NCBI GenBank assembly: GCA_031260825.1
Contig: JAISKS010000082.1
Location: forward strand, 1 to 5,092
DNA length: 5,092 bases
Direction of reading: 5' to 3'
DNA from: Bifidobacteriaceae bacterium
GTDB lineage: Bacteria; Actinomycetota; Actinomycetes; Actinomycetales; Bifidobacteriaceae
Positions 1-5,092 of the stretch are shown here, piece by piece. Position 1 is the first letter of the stretch; the number at the start of each line of letters is the position of its first letter. Under the pieces are notes generated by a model, which worked only from the letters and a program-made list of their open reading frames with translations, was not told the origin of the DNA and made no database searches. Both the position numbers and the translations under genes were made by a program.

Positions 1-471
1 TTCTTTTGCAGCATGAACGCCTAAAAAAGTTTCGGAAGCGAACATAAACGGACGAAGATATAGCGATTTATCAAGTCCAGTTGGTACAAAACGCAAATCA
101 GTTTGAACTAAATTTACAACTGAATCTACAAAATCTTGCTCAGAAAGAACTGGCAAACATAAACGCTCAGCAGAAGCTTGAAATCGTTTTGCATTCTCAT
201 ATGGTCTAAAAAGCCACACTGAATCATCAGATCTGCGATAAGCTTTTAGTCCCTCAAAAATCTCTTGAGAATAATGTAGAACCGCGCAAGCAGGATCTAA
301 TTCTAATTTAGCATAAGGTACAACTCTGTGGTTTTTCCAGACATCTGAATCATAGTCGATTACTGCCATATGGTCGGTAAATTTTGTACCAAATGATGGG
401 TCGACTAACATTTCTACTAAGTCGACATTGTTAGTAGGATTTTCAGTTTTACTAATATTCCAATCAGACAT
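1..471 (-). CDS. ilvE: Branched-chain amino acid aminotransferase IlvE (3' part missing)
   Basis: This is the first 157 codons of a PLP-dependent class-IV aminotransferase; the frame is open to the window edge. Known role: reversible transfer of an amino group from glutamate to the 2-oxo acids of valine, leucine and isoleucine, in the cytoplasm. Seen in the sequence: FTDHMAVIDY (31-40), VVPYAKLELDP (50-60), the hallmark HYSQEIFEGLKAYR (66-79), WLFRPYENAKRF (86-97) and SLYLRPFMFASETFLGV (136-152). This is the usual block order of bacterial or actinobacterial BCATs. Family members are about 340-370 residues, so a little under half is present; the catalytic PLP lysine lies in the missing part. 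The ATG at 471 is chosen because GAGG lies 5 nt upstream and the homology begins soon after. The start is 18 nt from the ftsY stop on the same strand, suggesting co-transcription. D-amino-acid transaminase and ADC lyase are more distant alternatives and fit the motifs less well. Confidence 0.93.
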   Translation of the reverse strand, partial: MSDWNISKTENPTNNVDLVEMLVDPSFGTKFTDHMAVIDYDSDVWKNHRVVPYAKLELDPACAVLHYSQEIFEGLKAYRRSDDSVWLFRPYENAKRFQASAERLCLPVLSEQDFVDSVVNLVQTDLRFVPTGLDKSLYLRPFMFASETFLGVHAAKE

Positions 472-476
472 TTTAG

Positions 477-480
477 CCTC
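477..480 (-). promoter_or_regulatory. Ribosome binding site of ilvE
   Basis: The minus strand reads GAGG, then a 5-nt spacer (CTAAA), then ATG. It lies in the 18-nt gap after the ftsY stop codon and supports both the chosen ilvE start and translation from a shared ftsY-ilvE mRNA. No promoter or terminator fits in the gap. Confidence 0.7.
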
Positions 481-489
481 GCAAAAAAA

Positions 490-1884
490 TTATGCAGTAG
501 GTGGAGTAGGTGGAGTTGGAGGAGTTGGAGGTGTAGGAACAGAATTTCCACCAGCCATAGACTGTTGAACTTGCTGAGCTAACAAAGCATTTGCAGCGTG
601 TTGTTCAGGAGTTAGTGCAGGGCCCCCATTATTAAGTTCATATTCTAATCTTGCAGCTCTAACTTCAGGATCTTCCTGTGAAACACTACCTGGATTCGCG
701 GCCTGATAAGCAGCCTCTAGCTCTGCTTGATGTTTCGCACTTGCTTCTTGAAGCATTGCAGCAGCCTCAGGATTGTCACCCATTTGAGCGCTTGCTTGAA
801 GTGCGGCAAGTTGTTCAGGAGTCATATTTTCTTGACCAGGAAGAGCTTGTGGCATAACTGTACCAGAGAATTGAGCTTGTTGTTCAGCAAGACGTTGTTG
901 ACGACGCATGTTAACTGCGATTAACAGATTTGTAACATATTGCTCAGGATTAAAAGGCTCTAGATCCTCTAATGATTCACCTGTACCAACATATTTAACA
1001 GGTACACCAAGTTTGGTTTGAATTTCAATCACAACACCGCCAGCGCGAGTTGAATCATATTTTGAAAGAATAATACCAGTGATATTTACATATTCAGAGA
1101 AAACTTTTGCTTGTTGAACGCCCGCTTGGCCAAGTGTAGCATCAACGACATAAAGGATTTCATTAACACGGTGCAAATCATGTGCAACACGTGTAACTTT
1201 TGAAAGTTCATCCATTAAGTCAAGTTTGTTTTCCAAACGACCAGCTGTATCTAAAAGCACAACATCTTTTTGATTTTTTACAGCAAAGTCAACTGCAGTA
1301 TATGCTACTGAAGCTGGATCTTGCCCCTCTTTACCTACAACAACGTCTGCGCCAACAGCAGAACCCCATGTTTGAAGTTGTTCTGAAGCTGCAGCGCGAA
1401 ATGTATCGCAAGCGCCTAGCACAACAGTTTTTGCTTGTTTTCTAAGCATATTTGCGACCTTACCAACAGTAGTGGTTTTGCCTGAACCATTAGTACCAAC
1501 AACTACAACTACAGTTGGAAGTTGTTGATCATATTTAAGATTTCTTGAACCATGAGAGTTTACAATTCTTAGAAGTTCGTCAGCAGGATTGATTCCGTCG
1601 TCTGCAGCTTTTAGAATATTAAAAGTGATTCCAGGGCTAACATCAGCGGCCAATAAAGCCATTTCCAAATCTTTGTTGTCAATTTGAATACCAAGAGCTG
1701 ACTCTGTATGTGATACATTAACTGGTACAAATCCGGCATTTTCAGTTTTAACCACGCGATGATTATATTTCTTCATTCCCATATATACAAGATATAATAC
1801 GAGAAATGCACCCAAAAACCAAAGTAAACCAATAAAACTAGATGTATCGCTCATCCAAGATGGCAACATGTCTTCTATCATCAT
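490..1884 (-). CDS. ftsY: Signal recognition particle receptor FtsY, membrane-anchored, with C-terminal tail
   Basis: Known role: SRP receptor GTPase that pairs with Ffh at the inner membrane and hands ribosome-nascent chains to SecYEG. Seen in the 464 residues: a hydrophobic membrane segment (about 16-37) in place of a long acidic A domain, as in many actinobacteria; a helical N domain (about 60-115); then the G domain with G1 GTNGSGKTT (130-138), G2 DTFRAAASEQL (160-170), G3 DTAGR (212-216), G4 SKYD (274-277, normally TKLD) followed by STRAGG (normally GTAKGG), and GTGESLEDLEPF (300-311). The NG domain ends near 326. The remaining 138 residues or so are Ala/Gln/Glu-rich and end in a TPP repeat, which is unusual because FtsY normally stops at the end of NG. 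The lack of a C-terminal M domain and the N-terminal anchor separate it from Ffh; FlhF is excluded by the G-domain wording. AGGAG 6 nt upstream supports the first of two consecutive ATGs, though the second is also possible (9-nt spacing). Confidence 0.96.
   Translation of the reverse strand: MMIEDMLPSWMSDTSSFIGLLWFLGAFLVLYLVYMGMKKYNHRVVKTENAGFVPVNVSHTESALGIQIDNKDLEMALLAADVSPGITFNILKAADDGINPADELLRIVNSHGSRNLKYDQQLPTVVVVVGTNGSGKTTTVGKVANMLRKQAKTVVLGACDTFRAAASEQLQTWGSAVGADVVVGKEGQDPASVAYTAVDFAVKNQKDVVLLDTAGRLENKLDLMDELSKVTRVAHDLHRVNEILYVVDATLGQAGVQQAKVFSEYVNITGIILSKYDSTRAGGVVIEIQTKLGVPVKYVGTGESLEDLEPFNPEQYVTNLLIAVNMRRQQRLAEQQAQFSGTVMPQALPGQENMTPEQLAALQASAQMGDNPEAAAMLQEASAKHQAELEAAYQAANPGSVSQEDPEVRAARLEYELNNGGPALTPEQHAANALLAQQVQQSMAGGNSVPTPPTPPTPPTPPTA
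496..537 (-). repeat. 9-bp in-frame repeat encoding the TPP tail of FtsY
   Basis: About four copies of a 9-bp unit (minus-strand sense CCT-CCA-ACT, with CCA/CCT order changes) encode the end of FtsY, PTPPTPPTPPTPPTA. The unit is a multiple of three, so copy-number change by slippage would alter the tail length without breaking the frame. It lies immediately before the stop codon at 490-492. Confidence 0.85.
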
Positions 1885-1890
1885 AATAAA

Positions 1891-1895
1891 CTCCT
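1891..1895 (-). promoter_or_regulatory. Ribosome binding site of ftsY
   Basis: The minus strand reads AGGAG, a 6-nt spacer (TTTATT), then ATGATG. This is near-consensus and favours the start at 1884 for ftsY. Confidence 0.75.
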
Positions 1896-1910
1896 AATAG
1901 TATATTTATG

Positions 1911-1916
1911 ATTATA
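1911..1916 (-). promoter_or_regulatory. Likely -10 box of an ftsY promoter
   Basis: The minus strand has a perfect TATAAT 26 nt upstream of the ftsY ATG, which would give a short leader of about 20 nt. The -35 region is poor: at 18-bp spacing (1935-1940) it reads ATCAAA, matching TTGACA at only 3 of 6 positions. The position, between the repeat region and the ftsY ribosome binding site, is where an independent ftsY promoter would be expected given the 634-bp gap after smc. In AT-rich DNA a lone TATAAT can arise by chance. Confidence 0.45.
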
Positions 1917-1984
1917 CACTATTTTTATAGGATATTTGATAATAGTTGTGTATTTTTTGTGTTACAGTATTTGAGGGAATCACT

Positions 1985-2028
1985 ACCGAAACGCTATTGA
2001 GATGTTACCGAACCGCTACTGAGATGTT
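1985..2028. repeat. Tandem pair of 22-bp units at the end of the first 106-bp element
   Basis: Two adjacent 22-bp units (1985-2006 and 2007-2028) read ACCGAAACGCTATTGAGATG and ACCGAACCGCTACTGAGATG, each followed by TT, and differ at two positions. The second unit is the left arm of the 106-bp element at 2005-2110. The first is therefore an extra, solo copy of the arm, suggesting local duplication or the remnant of another element. Confidence 0.85.
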
Positions 2029-2110
2029 CGGATTTTGAAAGTACTACCGAAAACACTGGGCTACAGCGCGATAATTCTGGGTGGGGCGAATCTCAATAGC
2101 GGTTCGCTAA
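2005..2110. repeat. 106-bp foldable inverted-repeat element, copy A
   Basis: This is the first of two 106-bp copies, about 90% identical (10 differences, seven of them packed into 2079-2088). The 21-bp ends (2005-2025 and 2090-2110) are inverted repeats with two mismatches. Inside, TTCGG (2027-2031) can pair with CCGAA (2047-2051). The second internal hairpin seen in copy B is weakened here, because the block opposite CACTG reads GGGTGGGGCG. There is no reading frame of note. The layout resembles a non-autonomous miniature inverted-repeat element (MITE-like) or a REP-type structured repeat; no transposase is present in the window to assign a family. Confidence 0.85.
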
Positions 2111-2114
2111 AATT

Positions 2115-2242
2115 ATGCGAGCGAAATTTAGTGCGAGATAAGATTAGTGCGAGCGAAATTTAGGCGAGATAAGATTAGTGCGAGCGAAATTTAGTTTGAA
2201 GAAAGTTTAGTGCGAGCGGACATTGATGTGAGCAAAATATTA
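2115..2242. repeat. 16-bp degenerate tandem repeat, array 1 (8 units)
   Basis: Eight units of 15-17 bp with consensus GTGCGAGCGAAATTTA start 4 nt after copy A. Units begin at 2115, 2131, 2147, 2163 (15 bp), 2178, 2194, 2210 and 2226 (17 bp). The first five alternate between type A (GTGCGAGCGAAATTTA) and type B (GTGCGAGATAAGATTA), giving a 32-bp higher-order period; the last three are more diverged. Nearly every unit junction carries TAG or TAA on the plus strand, and most units carry TAA on the minus strand. Because 16 is not a multiple of three, the array closes all frames and cannot be coding. There are no spacers, so it is not a CRISPR array. Confidence 0.9.
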
Positions 2243-2281
2243 GCGTTAATAACCGAGTATTGTCATTTTCGATTTATATTC

Positions 2282-2387
2282 TTAGCGAACCGCTACTGAG
2301 ATGTTCGGATTTTGAAAGTACTGCCGAAAACACTGGGCTACATCGCGATAATTCTACACAGTGCAAATCTCAATAGCGGTTCGCTAA
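2282..2387. repeat. 106-bp foldable inverted-repeat element, copy B
   Basis: This is the second copy of the element at 2005-2110 and the better folded one. The 21-bp terminal arms (2282-2302 and 2367-2387; outer part TTAGCGAACCGCTA) pair with a single C-A mismatch on the plus strand. That mismatch becomes a G-U pair if the minus strand is transcribed, which is the sense of smc and ftsY. Two internal hairpins are possible: TTCGG (2304-2308) with CCGAA (2324-2328), and CACTG (2331-2335) with CAGTG (2359-2363). Together they form a three-way junction. Each arm is also a small palindrome (TAGCG-AAC-CGCTA). The element begins TTA and ends TAA, compatible with a TA-target MITE, but this is inference. 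Confidence 0.85.
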
Positions 2388-2400
2388 TTTTTTTTGATTT

Positions 2401-2419
2401 AAAAACCCGACTAACGGAT
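2401..2419 (-). terminator. Possible intrinsic terminator of smc
   Basis: On the minus strand, ATCCG-TTAGT-CGGGT forms a 5-bp stem (one T-G wobble) with a 5-nt loop, directly followed by a T run and then AAATC. It lies about 100 nt downstream of the smc stop, in the right orientation. The stem is short, so readthrough into the repeat elements is plausible. Confidence 0.4.
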
Positions 2420-2527
2420 GAGGAAATATTATTTTGAACTAAGTTTAGTGCAAGCAAAATTTAATGCGAGATGGGATTAATGCGAGTTAGGTTTAATATG
2501 AACGAATATTAGTATGAACTAAATTTT
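2416..2527. repeat. 16-bp degenerate tandem repeat, array 2 (7 units), running into smc
   Basis: Seven units of exactly 16 bp begin at 2416, 2432, 2448, 2464, 2480, 2496 and 2512. They share the (A/G)TGCGAG...TTA pattern of array 1, for example GTGCAAGCAAAATTTA at 2448 and ATGCGAGATGGGATTA at 2464. The last unit, GTATGAACTAAATTTT, overlaps the smc stop codon (2519-2521) and its last two sense codons. Units are more diverged from one another than in array 1. Either the array grew outward from the end of smc or it invaded that end. Confidence 0.82.
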
Positions 2528-5092
2528 CAGATCATCGAGCTTAGCGCTAATAACCTGACTAACGCCATCGCCTTGCATCGCTATACCATATACAACATTA
2601 GCGATTTCCATAGTTCGTTTTTGATGCGTTACAATAATTAACTGTGAATTTTGTTTTAAATCATTTATAACAGTTAGAAGTCTTGTCAAATTGAAATCGT
2701 CAAGCGCAGCCTCAATCTCATCAAATACATAAAACGGAGAAGGGCGAGCTTTGAAAATCGCAACAAGAATAGCAAACGCAACAAGCGATTTCTCTCCACC
2801 CGAAAGCAAACTAAGTTTTTTAATGCGCTTACCTTTTGGCGATGCTTCGACCTCAATTCCAGTTAGAAGCAAATCATTTGGATCTGTTAAATATAATTTA
2901 CCTTTTCCACCAGGAAATAGAATTGGGAATATTTTTTCAAATTCTTTTGCAGTATCTTTGAAAGCGCTATGAAATTCTTCAATCATTTGTTTATCGATAT
3001 CTTCTAGCATAGCGTGCAGTTTATCGCGAGAACTTGTTATATCACTTAGCTGTAAATTATTTTCATCAAAAGCAATTTTGGCTTCTTCGAATTCCTCTAA
3101 TGCAAGCGGATTAATTGATCCTAGCATTTTTAGTTCATGATTTAATTGATCTAAATATTTGCGAGCACCTTCAAGATTTTCAAAAGCTGAAAAATTAGGA
3201 TCATCATTTAATTCTTGTACTAATCCCTCTAGTTCAGCACCTGTACAACCTAAATCATTTATAATTTGAGTTTCTAAATATTCTAATTTATCCCCAATTC
3301 TTTGAAGTTGAAGGACAAAATTATGTTGATCATTTTGATAATTTGATGTTTTTGAATGAACAGTAGAAAGTATTTTTCTAAGTTCAATTATCTCTCCATT
3401 ATGCTTATTAACGTTAGCATCAAGTGCAGTTCTTGCCTCAATTATCTTTTGTTTTAATTCATCAATTTGATTTTTTTTAGACTCAACTACTTTTAATATT
3501 TCAGATGCTCTTTTAGCACTTTCAGATCGGATTTTATTAATTCTCTCAACCTGATCATTTTGTTTTTCAATATTATTTTTCTTAGATTCAAATTCTTTTA
3601 ATTGAAATTCTAATCCAGAAAGATTATTTTGCAATTCGTTTAATGAAGTAAATGATTTATCTTTCAGTTCTTTTTGATCGGTTAAATCAACTTTTAAATC
3701 ATTTAATATTTTCTCAGAGTTTTCTGAGCTATCATATCCAATATTTTTCGACATCTCATCAATTTCTTTTTTAAAGAGATCTTTATTTGTTGTTGCATTA
3801 GAAATCTCATTATTATATTTAGAAATCTGACTAGTTAATTCATTAATTTCATTTGTTAATTTTTTAAATTCTTTATCTGAACTCTCTTTATTATTGTTAA
3901 GAACAGCTAGCTCAGTTGAAGATTTTTGTTTTTTATCTGTTACTATATCTAATTCTTTTTGGATTAATTCAATCTCAGACTCAAGTAATTTATTAGATTT
4001 AGTTAGCTCAGAAATATGTTTTTTAAAGCTTTCTATATTAGCAGTTTCTTTTTCAATATTTGACTCTGTGATTAGAATTTCTTTTTCAATATTCTCATCA
4101 GTTTTCTCTGGTGTCATTATTAAATATTTAACAGGTTTTCCAGATGTTGTATTAATTGAAATCGTAGAGTTTACCGAAATAAATGCTTTATCTTTAGGCT
4201 CAGTTTCGCTCACTGAAAAATTATGAACTGTACCAATATGTCCTTTTTTTCTATCTTTAATTTCATCAATCTCAGTTTTTAAACTAAGATATTGAGTAAG
4301 TAAAGTTTCACTTTTTGCAAGCTCGGTTTGAGCAGTAGAAAGGGCATCGACGTCATTTGCAAGCTTAGATTTTTTTGAATTTAAATCAGTAGATTTTGAG
4401 GATTCCTGATTTGTTGCATCAGCCACATCTTCCTCTAGCTCTACAATTTCCGAATCAAATCCATTTAATTCAGATTGAAGTTTTTCTAAAAAGTTTTTTG
4501 AAGCATCAATCTTTTTTGTTAACTCTTCAACTTGAGTAGTAGAAAACTCAATAGTTGAAATAGCATTAGATAATTTATTTTTTAATTCTTCAGTTTTCTC
4601 AGAATTCTCTCTTTGAACTTTTGCTGAATTTAAAATATCAGATTGTAAATCATTAATTTTAGTTTCAGTCATTAAATACACATCATTTTGTGAATTATAT
4701 ACTTTAGTTGCAGATTCAATTTCTGATAAAATATCTTCGATTTGTTTTTTAAGACTCGATATATTTGAATTAACATTTTGTATATCGCCATCTTCAAATA
4801 GTGCAATATTTGAATTTAGTAAACTCTTTTTTCTTTCATTAGAAAGCATGATTAATGAATTAAATTTTTCTGATAAATTAGAAATTTGATAATACGCATT
4901 TTCTAAAGTTTTCAAATTCGGATTATTTTTATGAATTATTTCTTCTAACTCATTTATTTTAGAATTAATTTTATCAATATTTTGAGAATTTTCTCTTAAC
5001 AAATTATCAGTTTCATTTTTTGATTTTGTTTGAATTTCATTTTCAGCAAGCAAAGAATTATATTCTTCACTATAAATAATTGTTTTCACATT
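2519..5092 (-). CDS. smc: Chromosome partition ATPase SMC (N-terminal part missing)
   Basis: Known role: the bacterial condensin ATPase, which dimerises through its hinge and, with ScpA and ScpB, extrudes and organises chromosomal DNA. The frame is open to the window edge; the Walker A head and first part of the coil lie outside. Counting from the GTG at 5089 as residue 1: coiled coil (1-281), a short hinge-like segment starting GHIGTVHNFSV (283-about 330), a second coiled coil (about 331-690), and the C-terminal head with MLGSINPLALEEFEEAK (655-671), FPGGKGKLYLTDP (725-737), the ABC signature LSGGEKS (762-768), Walker B FYVFDEIEAALDD (786-798) and H-loop IVTHQK (819-824). The head wording is actinobacterial SMC. 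Odd points: the hinge is far shorter than the usual 150-180 residues, and the coil is extremely rich in K, N, S, E and I in very AT-rich DNA. The GTG at 5089 is internal. Rad50 and MukB are unlikely: there is no CxxC hook, and the head matches SMC. Confidence 0.95.
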   Translation of the reverse strand, partial: NVKTIIYSEEYNSLLAENEIQTKSKNETDNLLRENSQNIDKINSKINELEEIIHKNNPNLKTLENAYYQISNLSEKFNSLIMLSNERKKSLLNSNIALFEDGDIQNVNSNISSLKKQIEDILSEIESATKVYNSQNDVYLMTETKINDLQSDILNSAKVQRENSEKTEELKNKLSNAISTIEFSTTQVEELTKKIDASKNFLEKLQSELNGFDSEIVELEEDVADATNQESSKSTDLNSKKSKLANDVDALSTAQTELAKSETLLTQYLSLKTEIDEIKDRKKGHIGTVHNFSVSETEPKDKAFISVNSTISINTTSGKPVKYLIMTPEKTDENIEKEILITESNIEKETANIESFKKHISELTKSNKLLESEIELIQKELDIVTDKKQKSSTELAVLNNNKESSDKEFKKLTNEINELTSQISKYNNEISNATTNKDLFKKEIDEMSKNIGYDSSENSEKILNDLKVDLTDQKELKDKSFTSLNELQNNLSGLEFQLKEFESKKNNIEKQNDQVERINKIRSESAKRASEILKVVESKKNQIDELKQKIIEARTALDANVNKHNGEIIELRKILSTVHSKTSNYQNDQHNFVLQLQRIGDKLEYLETQIINDLGCTGAELEGLVQELNDDPNFSAFENLEGARKYLDQLNHELKMLGSINPLALEEFEEAKIAFDENNLQLSDITSSRDKLHAMLEDIDKQMIEEFHSAFKDTAKEFEKIFPILFPGGKGKLYLTDPNDLLLTGIEVEASPKGKRIKKLSLLSGGEKSLVAFAILVAIFKARPSPFYVFDEIEAALDDFNLTRLLTVINDLKQNSQLIIVTHQKRTMEIANVVYGIAMQGDGVSQVISAKLDDLKI

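Noticed and set aside
727..924. Plus-strand open frame of 65 codons opposite ftsY
   Set aside because: It is a shadow of the real minus-strand gene, with no ribosome binding site and no recognisable protein family.
1200..1445. Plus-strand open frame of 81 codons opposite the FtsY G domain
   Set aside because: It lies antisense to strongly conserved GTPase motifs, and its Leu/Gln-rich wording is explained by the opposite strand.
2282..2395. Copy B plus the eight T's at 2388-2395 as a plus-strand intrinsic terminator
   Set aside because: It has the hairpin plus T-run form, but no plus-strand gene lies upstream, and copy A lacks a T run. The structure is better explained as part of the repeat element.
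1885..2518. A decayed gene between smc and ftsY
   Set aside because: Stops fall in all frames on both strands, the region is accounted for by non-triplet repeats and inverted repeats, and no protein motif is visible.
2115..2527. CRISPR array
   Set aside because: The repeat units are 16 bp, directly abutting and degenerate, with no unique spacers, and no cas genes are present.
2751..2972. Plus-strand open frame of 73 codons opposite the SMC head
   Set aside because: It is antisense to the conserved ABC signature and Walker B region; no start signal or family match.
3894..4226. Plus-strand open frame of 110 codons opposite the SMC coil
   Set aside because: Its Ser/Ile/Phe-rich translation is what antisense of an AT-rich coiled coil gives; no ribosome binding site.
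4090..4260. Rad50-type zinc hook at the tip of the coil
   Set aside because: There is no CxxC motif in the segment, and the C-terminal head matches SMC rather than Rad50.
5087..5089. GTG as the true start of smc
   Set aside because: The frame is open beyond it to the window edge, and the Walker A head and first coil of SMC are missing, so this is an internal Val codon.

Overview
The window holds three genes on the minus strand, read from high to low coordinates: smc (5' end cut by the window edge), ftsY, and ilvE (3' end cut by the window edge). No plus-strand gene is supported. The DNA is AT-rich. Several traits point to a low-GC actinobacterium: the smc-ftsY order, an FtsY with an N-terminal membrane helix instead of a long acidic domain, the SMC head sequences PSPFYVFDEIEAALDD and MQGDGVSQVIS, and an IlvE N-terminus of the actinobacterial class-IV aminotransferase type. 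The IlvE wording faintly recalls Bifidobacteriales, but the genus cannot be fixed from this sequence.

Region by region: 1-471 is the first 157 codons of ilvE (branched-chain amino acid aminotransferase). It starts 18 nt after the ftsY stop and has its own ribosome binding site, so ftsY-ilvE looks like one transcription unit. 490-1884 is ftsY, the signal recognition particle receptor, with an unusual Ala/Gln/Pro-rich C-terminal tail. 1885-2518 is about 630 bp of non-coding DNA. It contains a likely ftsY promoter, two copies of a 106-bp foldable inverted-repeat element (2005-2110 and 2282-2387), and two arrays of a degenerate 16-bp tandem repeat (2115-2242 and 2416-2527). The second array runs into the stop codon of smc. 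2519-5092 is the C-terminal 857 codons or so of smc, the chromosome condensation ATPase.

The genes do not form a single pathway. SMC organises the chromosome, FtsY docks ribosome-SRP complexes at the membrane, and IlvE performs the last step of Val/Leu/Ile synthesis. smc and ftsY are classical neighbours. Here they are pushed apart by the repeat region, and ftsY appears to have its own promoter.

The points most worth a second look are the composite repeat module between smc and ftsY and an SMC whose hinge appears shrunk to about 50 residues between coiled-coil arms of normal length. The FtsY C-terminal extension and its non-canonical G4 motif come next. I see no evidence of a defence system, CRISPR array, transposase gene, tRNA or rRNA.
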